Shown here: in pieces, positions 20,091-31,799 of the stretch
Layout of the letters: every line of letters begins with the position of its first letter
How positions within the stretch are numbered: the stretch's first letter is position 1
DNA from: Trichobilharzia szidati
Lineage: Eukaryota > Platyhelminthes > Trematoda > Strigeidida > Schistosomatidae
DNA length: 64,000 bases
Reading direction: 5' to 3'
NCBI GenBank assembly: GCA_944472155.2
Contig: OX235271.1
Coordinates: forward strand, 21,211,710-21,275,709
Program-made: the position numbers and the translations under genes
Notes under the pieces: model-generated
Told to the model about the DNA's origin: nothing
The model's input: only the letters and a program-made list of their open reading frames with translations
Databases searched by the model: none

Positions 20091-20474
20091 TCAAGAAATA
20101 AATATGCATTACAGCATACTTGGAAAATATTTTTTTCAGCAGATAAAGGCATAAGGAAATGTATAAACTTGTTTTCTTAGGAAATGAAAAATGAAACGTT
20201 CAGTGTAATTATCTCCTGAGAGAAAAACACTGGATATCTTAGTCTTAACGATGCATCTAGGAAGCACCTCCTGCTCATAGTCTGTTTCTAGATGTTCACA
20301 GTTTTATTAAACTCATCCCAGAAGAGGGACGATGTTTCCTCAACAGTGTTCTTGATGTTTTTAAGTCATCACATTACTGAAGTGAACCTAGTGGATGTGT
20401 TATATTTCGGAGTATGTTCATTAATTCTAGATACAGGAGGTTGAGTGGCTTACTAGAACCTTATGGACAAATTA

Positions 20475-21060
20475 TTATTATTATTGTTTCCTTTAATTCA
20501 GCCGTGCGTCTCCATTGCGTTCGGTTCTCTGCCAGAGTCTTCACCTGGCTCCAAGTCTGCCCACACGTTTGCATCTTCTCTTCACATGACCTCCTCCAAG
20601 TCATCCTTGCACTGACGACCAACTCGCCGCTTCCCTTTCGGGTTCCACTCGAGCAATGGCTTGTCTAGTGATGTCACTTGATGGATTGTTTCCTCAGAAT
20701 ATGGCTAATCCACCTCCATTTCTTCCTGCGTATTTATTTCACAATCTGTTCCTGCTGGGTTGGTTCGCTTATTGCCAGAGATCTCTGTTGCTGATCTTTT
20801 CTGGCCGGCCATCTGATCTTGAGTATTGAGCGAAGACAACTGTTAATGAAGGTTTGCAGTTTGCTTGAGATGCCCTTTATGACGCGCTGGCCAAGTCTCT
20901 GATCCGTATGGTAGCACTGACTGACTTCACATTGGAGTTGAAAATCCGGATCTTATTTTTGATGCTGAGAGTTGTTGACCTCCACACAGACTTGAGAGTA
21001 GTGAAAGCTTGTCTTGCTTTCCGATTCTTGCTTTGATATCCTCGTCATATTGTAGTCATA
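20475..21060 (-). pseudogene. RTE-like LINE, 3' fragment
   Basis: It has the same family and orientation as the copy at 19.2-20.1 kb, but is a separate insertion with its own AAT tail (20473-20487). Plain similarity to 7400-7920 in reverse complement covers the whole stretch. It ends where a SINE begins. Confidence 0.75.
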
Positions 21061-21064
21061 TTTC

Positions 21065-21300
21065 CGTCAGTGGCACGGCGGTAGAATGTTTGCCGACCGA
21101 GCATGTGGTTCTAGGTTCGATCCTCCGCCGACGCACTCCAAAACCTTGCTAAGCCAGTAATAAGACTAATAACGCGGGAATATTGGAAATGAGACTAGCG
21201 ACCCCATCCTACAAAAAAATAAACACCACTGTTACTGAAAATTCAAGTCTCTAGCCTGAAACTCCCTATGTTCCACTGGGAAAGTAAAGGAATAAAAAAT
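21065..21300 (+). repeat. tRNA-derived SINE, type 1
   Basis: The head has TCAGTGGCACGGCGGTAG and box B AGGTTCGATCC. The GAGACTAGCGACCCC body and the end TTCCACTGGGAAAGTAAAGG with an A-rich tail follow. Confidence 0.85.
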
Positions 21301-21819
21301 TTTTCTCTACAAAATATTCATTTCATAAGTTTTCCATTCGCAAATAAGAATTAAACGTCAAACATTTCTCCTAATTGAAATTGTGTGGGGGTTCAGTTAT
21401 CTTTCTTCTCCCAGTCACATATAAGAATTGTGTATAAAGTAGAGAAGAAACTAACCAGAAGTTTGAAGAAATTAAGGGAGGGATAAATAATTTCCGCAAG
21501 TTTATATCATGAACTTCAACCGACGGACACGTATACACATCCAGGTTATATGGATTGCACAAAGTACATAAACTTAGAAAAGCGGTTAAGACGAATTCTC
21601 GACACACACAAACTATTTTGAAACCTTTACATTAACATATATAGTAAAAGATAATATAATAAATGTCGTGAAATTCGAAGACAGAGTTAAAGATATTTAA
21701 TTCACTTTAAATTTTTCCACTGACTGATCATAATGAAACGTTTGGTTTCTGTTGAAATGTTGGCTCCATATACAAGTGCCTCAACAATATCTGAGGACTA
21801 ATTTGAAGGAATCTGTTGG

Positions 21820-22065
21820 ATGGTGACTAGCGGTGGAATCCACCAGGATGCGCATTTCATCCCATTTAGGACTCTTCATCTGGACGTACCTGCATTCCCC
21901 AGGGAGTTAGTGATAGTGTTCTCACAGAGGCTCGAAACCATGTACCCATAGTTTCAAACGCCAAAGCATTGTCGACTTGATCACTCAGCCCATGAGAGTA
22001 GGAGTTATTATTCAATTCAGTTTTGATATACCCGTTGATTGATTGGACCGAAATATCCGCCCTCC
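21820..22065 (-). repeat. SM-alpha-like repeat, subfamily 2
   Basis: This is a minus-strand copy like that at 8335-8530. In the hammerhead region (about 21842-21890) C3 is A, and the partner segment reads TGAAA with a weakened stem II. Activity is unlikely. Confidence 0.65.
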
Positions 22066-22079
22066 GCTGGAGTTAAAGA

Positions 22080-22290
22080 TGTAACACATCAAAGATGACA
22101 CTGTGATATTATCCTTGGACGTAATATCACTATGCATAACTATACTGCTGAATGAGTTGGTTAGCAACAACTGTGAACAACTAAACGAAGAGTCAATGAA
22201 TATTGTGATCTTAATAGAAATCTTTAAAGAATTGATACTAAAGTCTACTATGCATTTACTTGAGAATAAAATATATTTAGCGGCTTGAAT
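22080..22290 (+). pseudogene. PLE fragment around RT motif A
   Basis: The 22103-22288 frame reads LSLDVISL followed by LLNELV, comparable to MISMDVTPLF and LTETI at 31.6 kb and SFDVSSLFTNVP at 44.3 kb. A KELILKSTMHLL segment also fits the PLE RT. It is too short for more. Confidence 0.5.
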
Positions 22291-22799
22291 GTTACAAAAT
22301 CACCTTACATTTTTTTCCAGAAGGATATGAGGTGTCTGTTTGTACACTACTCACAATTTAAACTCAATATTAGTCAATTTTGTTGAATATAACGGTGGTT
22401 GATAGTCAGGCTTTTAGGTTTGTACACCCTTAATTAAATTCAGAATAAAAGTTGATTTGTGACGGAATTCTAACCTTGAAGTTATATATAAGTCATGGCA
22501 GTGGCATATATAATGGTGATTGCATAATACATTCATGTTTATAGTAATTACTTTTCAAATTCAGATTGACTAGTTCCCTTTATGGATTTTGATAAAACAC
22601 TAAGAAGAGGTAAGGTACACCTGGAACGCGTAGTGTGTTCATGCAACACATTCTAGGCATCCTCACTCGTACACAGAGGGTCAAAATTGCATCAGCATAG
22701 ATCAAAATGTTTAGGGTTGAAGATGTCAGGTAATAAGTTACGAAAAATGGTGATGAAAGCATTATTACTTGAAATGAAGTTTGGTCTTAAAATTGAGTT

Positions 22800-23840
22800 A
22801 CTAAGTAATCCACAACGGGAAACTGACGGAATCCTTCTAAGTGAAGACAGGACTAAGACAAGACTGCCTACTTTCTTCAATGATTTTCCTGATTGCGGTA
22901 GACTGGATAATGTGACAGAAAGACAGCAGGCAACGAAGAGACAGGCATAAAATTGACCCACACAAAACACTTGGAGCACCTGCATTTCGCCAATGATATA
23001 TTTATGTCTGACTTCCCACAAACTGGAAGATATGCAAATTAGAAGCAACAAGTTGGCAGAAGAAGCATCGAAGACAGGACTTCCTTCAAGTGAACATAGA
23101 GAAAACAGAGGTGATGAAGATTCCTGACCAACAGCAACAACAATCAGCCAGCATAAGTGTGAAAAAACTGGAGGAAGCGGCCTCCTTTAGCTGCCTACCT
23201 ACCTACTTGGAAAGCACCGTCGTTTCAACTACAGGCGGACGGAACTGATGAGGATATCATCAAAACGAGGATCATAGGGAAAACAAGGCAAGCTTTCATT
23301 ACTCTCAAGTCTGTCTGGAGATCAACAGCGCTCAGCATGAAAAACAGGATCCGAATTTTCAACTCGAATGTGAAGTCAGTGCTACTCACTATACGGATCA
23401 AAGACTAGGAGCGTCACGAAGGGGCACTTCGAACAAACTACAAACCTTCATCAACAGCTGTCTTCACTGAATACTACACAAGATCAGATGGCCAGCCAGG
23501 AAACATCAGCAACAGAGAGGGATCTCTGGGAGTGAACCGACCCAGCAGATTCAATGGTGTAGCAAATATGTAGGAAGAAAGGGAGGTGGATTGGCCATAC
23601 TCTGAGAAAACTAACCATCAAATGATATTGCACTTCAGGCCATCGCTGTGGAGTGGGACCCGAACGAGAAGCAGCGAGTTGTTCATCAATGTCAATTTGA
23701 CATGGAGGAGGTCATGTGAAGAGGAAATGAAAGCATGTGTGCAGATGTGGAGCCAGGGGAAAACGTTGACATGGAACCGAACGCAATGGAGACGTGCGGC
23801 TGAAGCCTCATGTTCCCCTAGGAACTAAAAAAACAATAAT
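22800..23840 (+). pseudogene. RTE-like LINE, 3' half
   Basis: The same stretch as 6900-7940 is present, from the segment just before RT motif B through the C-terminus, with an AAT-rich tail at about 23820-23845. Motif C appears in a broken frame (FANDIF where others have FADD). Many small indels are visible. Confidence 0.75.
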
Positions 23841-24089
23841 AATAAAGCCTGTAATCCTCTCCAGCATAAAAACGTTTTAGTTAAGTGTACAACCGATACT
23901 ACTGAAGATGAAATTCAAAACCTGATCATTAGATCATGACTATCCTCTGAAGTTCATCAAACAATATGAGCGTCCATCAGTTCAATTAGCTTCCAAAGAA
24001 GACGTTTAAATAAATTCATTCTTCAAAGTCTAACGATCACTAAATGAAGACTGAATGAGGCACACTACAAAACCTACTTTGTAGCTGGG

Positions 24090-24400
24090 CTGACATTTAT
24101 AGAGAAAACGAAAAAGTGTATCACATCAGACAGCAGTTACCAGTACGTGTGGCCATATGTATGTGGGCGCTATGCATCGTTTAGAGCCACAGAACATATT
24201 CTTAAGTGGCTGAATGAACAAATAATATATCGTCTAATTCACTATAGTAAGTGTAGGACTTGGGCACTGTAGTCATCTGTTACAAAGCACGTCATATAGA
24301 CGGGTCACAGAAGTGGTTTCGGTAATGGCTGTGAACCCATACAGAAAATACCACATTTGAATCACACAATTACGTTTGGTGAAGTCCTAGACATATAAAG
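24090..24400 (+). pseudogene. PLE GIY-YIG domain remnant
   Basis: The translation gives CGRYASFRATEHILKWLNEQ, an SSVTKH segment and TGH, matching the GIY-YIG half of other PLEs (compare RYIGHTKRT at 17 kb and HLLMSGHK at 54 kb). Stops interrupt the frame. Confidence 0.55.
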
Positions 24401-24918
24401 GCCTAAATCTGTTCTATTGTAACGAAAAGAGCTACGAGGCCCCATACGATATCATCAGTGCTTTATTTGCACATCATGTGCAAATTGGTCGAATATCACC
24501 GCATTCGTTAGCTTGTTGGATTCTGTACAGTGTTTCTAAGGTTATTTTCACAGTCGATTGCTTTTTCCAGTGTCCGAAACATATTGTTGCTTTCCTCAAT
24601 TCGTTTACTGATATACTACTTATATTTGATTATAAGTAGCCCACACCACACTATGTGTTTCATAAATATTTGTAGTTACTTTGAACCTGCTTTGGCAATC
24701 CAATATTAAAAACACGGTTTGTTTTAACTAATAGTATTTTAGACTCCTTTTTCTTACCAATTACCTATCTTCTTGACTCTTAGACATTTTGAGCATTTGC
24801 ACTCTATTAGCTTTTATACAAACATAAATATGGTAATGATGTGTGTGATGCGAATTTCAGAAATGTGTTAGTCGAATACACTACACGTTTCAGGTCATTT
24901 ACCTTTTCTTACTGTTTT

Positions 24919-25132
24919 GCGTGGTCCAGCGGCAGAGTGTTGGCCAATTATGGTTTGGAGTTCAAGTCCTGTCGAGTGCACACCGTTATCTGCCTTAGCC
25001 GGTTATAATGCCAACACAGAAGGAAGGTTGGGCGTGAGGCTAGCAACCCCACCACATAAAAAACACCCCTGGTAATGAAACTTCAAACCTCAAGCTTGAA
25101 GCCCTATGTTCCATTCTGAACGCAAAGAAATT
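24919..25132 (+). repeat. tRNA-derived SINE, type 1, diverged
   Basis: Head GCGTGGTCCAGCGGCAG, body GGTTGGGCGTGAGGCTAGC, and the usual 3' end motif. Confidence 0.7.
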
Positions 25133-25334
25133 ATATAATAACAATGACTATTTTGTGGAAATCATTTTTTTTTCATTCAATGGAGCCACACAATTAAAAT
25201 CACATGGTGTAGAGGAAGCAATAAAAAGAAACTGATCTATGCTAAAGACAACAGATATATTGTCAATATTTAAAATTGACATGTCTACAAATGATAGCTA
25301 TCATTTCATTCGCACGGCTAGAGAGGACATTTGA

Positions 25335-25880
25335 TTATCACTCCAATGAAGGATTTCATCATGAGCTGACATCAGTTAGAGAACCACTGGAAAACCTGGG
25401 AGTACTGAACAGCTGTTTCGTCCTAGTCTGGGACTCTTCATCAGTTCGCACCCACCGGGATTCGCACCCAGGACCTTCTGGTTACAAGGCGAGCTCATAG
25501 ACCATTGAGCCATCGGGACCCGATCCAATGGCCAGCCAATGAATTCTAACTTCTGCCAATTCACGACATAGCGCGACCATTTCGCATTGTCTTCTTCAAT
25601 TAGTTACTGCCTCATCTTCAACCTGATGTACCCTACTGGTCACGGCTTCTCACTAGAACCCCAGGTTAACTGCCTGAATAGGGTCAGTCACTAGTGAGCA
25701 TCAGATTAATTTTCAAGTATTGGTTTTGTACGCACCCACCGGTGGGTGCGTACCGCTGAAGAGTCCCAAACTAGGACGAAACAGCTGTCCAGTACTTCCA
25801 GGTTTTCCAGTGGTTCTCTAACTGATGTCAGCTCATGATGAAATCCTCCATGCAATCAAACAAAATCCCTACAAAACCAA
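25335..25880. repeat. SM-alpha-like head-to-head inverted pair
   Basis: A minus-strand copy (25335-25730) faces a plus-strand partial copy (25735-25880). The minus copy has a complete tRNA-like part and a hammerhead region (25402-25448) with C3 changed to A. The plus copy keeps the full hammerhead core (described separately) but lacks its own tRNA-like part, which is shared in inverted form. Confidence 0.8.
25750..25795 (+). ncRNA. Hammerhead ribozyme, complete core
   Basis: The core CTGAAGA (25756-25762) is followed by stem II GTCC/GGAC (25763-25766, 25774-25777) with a 7-nt loop, GAAA (25778-25781), a short stem III around AGCT (25782-25787) and the GTC cleavage triplet (25787-25789). Stem I pairs 25750-25755 with 25790-25795 with one A-C mismatch. 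All conserved hammerhead residues are present, as in type I schistosome SM-alpha ribozymes. Cleavage is predicted after 25789. It is not shown to be transcribed. Confidence 0.8.
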
Positions 25881-26091
25881 TACTTGAAAATATCTCTCCA
25901 ATGATCGTAGAGTTGAAGAAGTTTGATTTCTAACAGCAGGCTTATGAAGAAATAAAAGTCAATAAAGACAAAAATTCCAAACTTACGTTTAGCCCAAGGA
26001 TTGAGTCAAGTACTGAAGATCTATTGCTTTTAGTTTATCTGCCAGAAGATTGAAACTCAGATAAAATACATTACAAATTAAAGCATTTGAT

Positions 26092-26610
26092 GGATAGTAA
26101 CTAGCAGTGGAATCCACCAGTATGCGTATTTCGTCCCATTGGGGACTCATCAATTGAAAATACCTGCATTCCCCAGTGAGTGAGAGTATAGCCACTGAGG
26201 CTTGAACCCAGTTCTCAAAGTTTCAAACACCGAAGCGTTATTCACTAGACCACTTGGGTCACAAGAGCCACGTCTTGTGCAATGGGTATTAGTTATTACT
26301 TAATTCACTTTTGATTTTCCTGTTGATTCATTGAACCGAAGTGCCCGGCTGCCGTGTCCAAAGTGATCTAGTCGATGGGCACTGGGTCCGGGTTTCAGTG
26401 GGAACACCATCACTCACTGGGAATGCAGGTACATCTAGGTGACGAGTCCAAAACTGGATGAAATGCGCATCCTGATGGATTCCACTGCTAGTTGCCGTCC
26501 AGCAAATTTCTTCAGATTAAATCCTCAGACACTGTAAAAGCATCCACACACAAGCAGCCGACATGTCAACAGAGACTCAGCACTTCAGTCCAATCAATCA
26601 AGGGTAAAGT
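26092..26610. repeat. SM-alpha-like subfamily 2, head-to-head inverted pair
   Basis: A minus copy (26092-26340) faces a plus copy (26345-26610). The plus copy hammerhead region (about 26430-26480) reads GTGACGA in the core. The minus copy has TGATGA but a disturbed stem I. Neither is expected to cleave efficiently. Confidence 0.7.
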
Positions 26611-27009
26611 TCAAATCGAATTAAATAACAACAATTGTTAGCTTAAAATATACCAAGTATGTTTTAGGATTGATGTTATCAAACAGAGATATGTTGTTAA
26701 CTAAATAGAGACCTTCCACGATCGATCGAATGTAATATGACAGCCTGTCAAATTGTGTGAGTAACGAGTCAGGATAACCAAACCACTGAAATGAAAAATC
26801 GTCAATAGAAAATATTGAATGTATATGATGCTGTAGGCCGTTATTTTATAAAACAAAAAATTTACTTACCCCTACAGATGAATAGAGTTACTCTATTGTA
26901 AAAGATTTCGAGCAACGTCACAGTCTCGAATGACTAACTTTCGACATTTGTAGGAGGTCAGCTAAGGCATTCTTCATCCGTCTACATAGCTCACATGAAC
27001 ACTGAATAA

Positions 27010-27150
27010 ATTCATGAACTAATGCTTCGTATTGGTCTGGACATTGTTAACTCTTTTCCAGTGTAATCCTACCTCACCGAACACTGCTGGTTGAGGATTT
27101 AGCGTGTGTAACACATATCCTAGGCAATCCAATCGACGGAGTTTCTTCAG
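27010..27150 (-). pseudogene. YADD-type LINE, ancient C-terminal fragment
   Basis: The minus strand reads LRRLDCLGYVLHTLN, then VGLHWKRVNNVQTNTKH, which aligns with LLRLRWLGHVLRMP and GSGWKRASGGQTKTWHQ of the 62.8-kb element. It is strongly diverged. Confidence 0.5.
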
Positions 27151-27377
27151 AAGAAAGAATGAAGTAGATGAATGGAATGTAGACAATTACAGATGGGAAC
27201 ATTCAACGTAAGTTAGCTGTTAGCCTATACAGTGAACTGAAGAACATTCAGTCAGAGATTAAAAACACAACTATATTTACTAATGTATGCGATGTATCAG
27301 GTAGTATCATTATCATACCTCATAATATAGGCAATAATAATACATAGCCTTATAAGTTGTACTTTAAATGCCTACTG

Positions 27378-27815
27378 AGCTGACATTAGTTAGAGAACCA
27401 TTGGAAAACCCGGGAGTACTGGACAGCTGTTTCGTCCTAGTTTGGGACTCTTCATCGGTACGCGCCCACCAGGATTCGAAACCAGGACCTTCTCGTTACA
27501 AGGCGAGCTCGTATGCCATTAAGCCACTGGGACCCAATCCAACGGCCCATGAATTCTAACTTCTGCCAATTCACCATATAGCGCAACCGCTACCAATGTC
27601 TTCGGCGAGTATTTGTCCTCACACCCGACCTGCTGCACCCTACTGGTCACGACTTCCCACTGGAATCCCGGTTAGCTACCTACCTGAATAGGGCCAGTCA
27701 CCAGTGAGCATCTCATTGACATTCAAGTATCGGTTTGCAGGGATTTGGTTGATTGGTTACAGGATTTCATCATGAGCTGACATTGGTTAGAGAAACATTG
27801 GAAAGCCTCGAAATT
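27378..27815 (-). repeat. SM-alpha-like repeat, partial tandem dimer
   Basis: One full minus-strand monomer (27378-27720) is followed upstream by the 3' end of another (27720-27815), joined as in a tandem array. The hammerhead region at 27416-27462 has C3 changed to A and is otherwise complete. Confidence 0.75.
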
Positions 27816-28659
27816 TATTTCTTCACATCATATTTACACAAATGAATTCAATGTCAAATATGCATCACGTTTCATTGGACATTGAATCAACTAGATTAGT
27901 GTAGAGAGATTTACACACTTATTTATCATCATATTATCAAACATTGAAATTCATAAATGTAATTGTGGTAATAAATTTGCATGAGATGAATTATTTAATT
28001 TAATAAAGTAGTCAGGATAAGAAATTGATTTCATTATAATTAAGTGTTTCAGGAAGACATCTGTATTTTTAAGCAATCATGTTTCAACATGTTTGTTTGC
28101 GTATAAATGCGCATTTCAAGTTTGAATAGTTCTTGTTTTTGTCGCTCTTTATGTATATACATCTTAAAATAGCATATACATTCTCAAATGATAATCAGAT
28201 AATGATTATACATATATATATATATCATCTTTCTTTCAGGCGGAGTCATTTTAAAATTTATCTGAATTTGCTGATGGGTGAGTATACAAGTCATTACCAA
28301 AATGAAGTTACTTTCCTTTAGCTTCCGCTCACTTGAAAGAATAGAAGACAGAAAGTCAATGGCGATTTGAATTTCCTCAGGTTAGTTGCTCCTGCCTCGT
28401 TTTGTATTATGTGCTAAAAGAATAAATTGTGATGATATTAGATGTACTGTTGGCTGTTTTAAAAGTGTTCTATCGATTTTTTTTTCTAAACAACCGTTGT
28501 AGTGTTTACTATACTATGCACGAAAGCATCTAACGATTGTTTTTATTCACGCCCTTTTCTCATATGGTTGAAGTTACAAAACAACCGCGACTGAATGACC
28601 TTGAAGAACCAATCAGAAGAGAGTTAGATACTAATAAATTTGGTGACTCTAAACTACAG

Positions 28660-28912
28660 CAGCCCAAAACGAAACTACTTCTAGCAACCAATCAGATTCA
28701 TAAGTAGATGAAGTGCGCAATTTGAATGAAATAAACGTCTATACACAAGTAATGCAATGTTAAAAATGTTTATTTAGAATACTATTCTTTTACCTCTTCC
28801 AAAAAACCTCCCAGTTCCCCACAGGAGTTCTCATAGTCAGGTGGAACCAATTTTTCTAAATAAATTTGTCAAAGTCAGCAATTCGTTAATTAGGTAGTTT
28901 CGTTTTGGGCTG
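28660..28912. mobile_element. 253-bp element with perfect 19-bp terminal inverted repeats
   Basis: CAGCCCAAAACGAAACTAC (28660-28678) is the exact reverse complement of 28894-28912. The interior is AT-rich and non-coding. CAG flanks both sides and may be a 3-bp target duplication. Size and ends fit a MITE of a DNA transposon; the superfamily is not identifiable. Confidence 0.6.
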
Positions 28913-29046
28913 CAGTCACCCAAATGTTCACATATTTTCTCTTGCTTTTATAACACCTAATAGTTAAAACAGTGTAAAATGAAGGATATTTTTGCACTTA
29001 AGGTTAGTTACAGAGCTTGGAACAGTTAACTATAAAAATGCTGTTT

Positions 29047-29370
29047 TTATTGGATGGTTGGAAGCAATCGGCAGGAAGCCTTTGACCTAGGATTTCGTGC
29101 TAGTTGGTACTCACCAGTCGGCAAGGTGTATCTGTGCAACATTGAAGAACCTCTTGACCCTACTGAGACTCGAATCCGTGTCGTCAACCAGTACTGCAGT
29201 CAAAGACTTTACGAATGAGCTGTTCAGACTGATGGTTGACCTCCTGTAGGACTGTATTCGATACTTTGATTGGGCATTATCTAGTAACTAGTGTCGTGTG
29301 TCTAGTCCTCTGTTTACTGCAGACTGAATTCTATCAGTTAAGTTTGCAATGTGGCCACCATGCTAGGTGG
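29047..29370 (-). repeat. tRNA-like SINE, type 3
   Basis: Parallel to 11113-11545, with box B-like GATTCGAGTC on the minus strand and the shared stretch around GGTATATCTGTGCAAC. It is next to a PLE inverted repeat. Confidence 0.55.
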
Positions 29371-29400
29371 TATTTATATTTTCCAAAAGAATGGATAAAT

Positions 29401-30380
29401 TCATCATTAGGCTCTACAGTTATATATACATTATAGTGAATGAATGAATTAGTGTTATGAACAACATTAATGTTGTTTAAATAACATCGAATCAATAATA
29501 TTGATAGATTACAGCTCAATAGCATCAACATAAAATAAACTGAATGTCAGAAAAATTAGGAAAGATAATATTACAAATTCATGAATTGTATATGATACTT
29601 TGATCGAAATTAGCTATCCCAAAAAATTTATCAAGAAAGAAATGACAAAAAGAGCGGAAAAGGATTACTCACTATCTGTAAACAAGAAGCCACTTTATAT
29701 ACGACTACAATTCAAGGGTGATATACCAAGTGTGATAATTACGAAGAAATTAAGAAAAGCAGTTCAAAGAACTTTTGGTGCTGGTGAACTACACGTATTA
29801 TTCTCTACACGACCGATGGTGCTACCTCGACTGAAAGGTGAAGTACCTAGACTAGCCACTTCAAATTGTATCTATCAATTCAACTGCACTTGTGGAGCGA
29901 GTTATATCGGCCGTTGCTCTAGGAACTTGATTTTTCGTGCTCAAGAATATCTCCTACTTTGGCTAAGTAAAGGTTCGATATTGAACCATTTGGTGCAAAC
30001 CGGCAACAAAGCCTGAGTGGAAGAATCCTTCTCTATCATCTACCTGGTGCCTAATAAATTGCCAAAATCATCGAAGCACCGCATTCTCCAAACAGCAGAG
30101 GCTACTGCAATTCGCCTCAAACAACCAGTGCTTTGTGTGCAAAAGAAGGAAGTCCAACCCCCACTACTGCCCTGGCCTTCAGTAGAGACTATAAATTCAT
30201 GAATTTGTAATATTATCTTTCCTAATTTTTCTGACATTCAGCTTATTTTATGTTGATGACACTGAGCTGTAATCTATCAATATTATTGATTCGATGTTAT
30301 TTAAACAACATTAATGTTGTTCATAACACTAATTCATTCATTCACTATAATGTATATATAACTGCAGAGCCTGATGATGA
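29401..30380. repeat. Inverted PLE terminal repeats around a PLE C-terminal module
   Basis: Bases 29401-29587 and 30194-30380 are near-perfect reverse complements (about 187 bp). They enclose 606 bp of PLE coding sequence. The outer end of the right arm starts the hammerhead at 30364-30410. The corresponding site in the left arm reads CTAATGA, that is, a broken core. Confidence 0.9.
29600..30190 (+). pseudogene. PLE C-terminal region with GIY-YIG domain
   Basis: The plus frame (29600-30016) has the pre-endonuclease region (LYIRLQFKGDIPS) and the GIY-YIG core CTCGASYIGRCSRNLIFRAQEY, then a stop at 30014-30016. The end of the protein continues in the same frame (30017-30199: SIIYLVPN, then AEATAIRLKQ). 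RT is absent, so this is only the last third of a PLE protein, held between inverted terminal repeats. Confidence 0.8.
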
Positions 30381-30410
30381 TGTTATCGAAAAGAGTACTC
30401 TTTGTTCAGT
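30364..30410 (+). ncRNA. Hammerhead ribozyme in PLE terminal repeat, complete core
   Basis: The core CTGATGA (30371-30377) is followed by one T, a 3-bp stem II (GAT/ATC, loop GTT), GAAA (30388-30391), stem III (30391-30394 with 30399-30402) and H17 = T403. Stem I pairs GAGC (30367-30370) with GTTC (30404-30407), extended by further pairs after one mismatch. All invariant residues are present. Hammerheads in PLE terminal repeats are known; the very short stem II and extra T after the core are notable. Confidence 0.7.
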
Positions 30411-31795
30411 ATCCATTCATTTTAAAAATCTTAATGGGTATTTATATTTACCAAAAGTGTATAGTAGTCTATTATTGAGTAATAGGGGGTGACATAATTG
30501 ATATAATTACTCGGAAGTGGCTTTAGAATTAAAACATAAAAGTTGTAAGTAAATTAGTTGGATTTTGTCGATATAGAAAATTTTCTTCGCTGAATTTGTC
30601 TTTTTTGAAGAGCTGTATTGATAAGAAAGAATATCCCAAGTACTAATGGAAATGTCTTCGTCATAATCATATCTACCCAAATCATTGCTCTTTGAAACGT
30701 CATACACTGAATGTGATCGATGAAATAAAATCTCGACTACCAGAGATAGAAGGAAACATTTCACTAAGAACAAATGCTTGATTTCAACTGACAGAAGACG
30801 ATCAGAGGAATTTTATGGACCACGTCGATTAAGTTTCAAGAAGACGTTGTGAAGATATAAACCTGAAACTCGCAAATAGTCTCAAAGCCACTGTAACTTA
30901 TTTACGTTTTCCCGCCACGCTAGAGAAATACGTTTTCAACTACTTTAATATATCATTAACTCCTATCCAATTGCAAGTCTTGTCGTTGGGTCCAAAATTC
31001 TGTGATAATATTTCGAAAAATTCGAGTGACTTGGATATTAAAGTCCAGTTTGAAGCACCGATCCAACAGACAAATGACCTTCTCCCAGTGTCCAACAAAT
31101 CATATGAACAATTCAAGTCTACAGTATTAAACAGCTGCCATCGGTACATCAACACAAAACTACAAGTCAAAAGATTGATTTCAGCCGAGCACAGAAAGCA
31201 GCTACGTGAAATTTTAAGGAATAAAAACTTAGTTCTGACCCGCCCCGATAAAGATGCTAGCATTGTCCTGATGAATCGCCAAGACTACATCGATGAAATG
31301 TTATCCGTTATGTCAGATGAAAACAAATTTTCTAAAGAAAGACCAAACGGAACAAATTGAAGGATAGATAACACAAATGCTGAAGAGGATGAAGAACGAA
31401 TCGATTATCAGCTCTGAATTATTTGAGCGAATATGATTTTTATGTTCTGTAATTCCCTGGTTATATGGTCTGCCGAAAGTGCACAAAGTGAACGTAACAC
31501 TACGTTCAGTCTTGGATATGACAAATTCCCCATATCGTGCTACTGCCAAGTGGCTCGCAGACATCCTCCTACATCTGTCAGTATAGTGTTTCAGATTCAT
31601 TTGAATTCGTCGATTCAATAAGTGTTGCTGATGTATCCGGGAAGAAAATGATATCCATGGATGTTACGCCCCTTTTCGCCAGTGTTCCCCTTACCGAAAC
31701 TATTTGCTTAATACGCGAATTCATTGAGGATAATAATGATAATAATAATGCTAAGCCAGAGATGGCTTCAGTAATACAGATGAGGCAGATGGATA
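30411..31795 (+). pseudogene. PLE 5' leader, N-terminus and first half of RT
   Basis: After the terminal repeat, the frame at 30971-31360 shows the pre-RT and RT entry (VLSLGPKFCDN, then NLVLTRPDKDASIVLMN). Around 31440-31560 another frame gives a VHKVNV segment and NSPYRATAKWLAD. Then 31537-31800 gives motif A (KKMISMDVTPLFASVPLTE). Frameshifts occur near 31350 and 31560. It stops at about 31795, where an oppositely oriented PLE piece begins. Confidence 0.8.
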
Positions 31796-31799
31796 CGTA

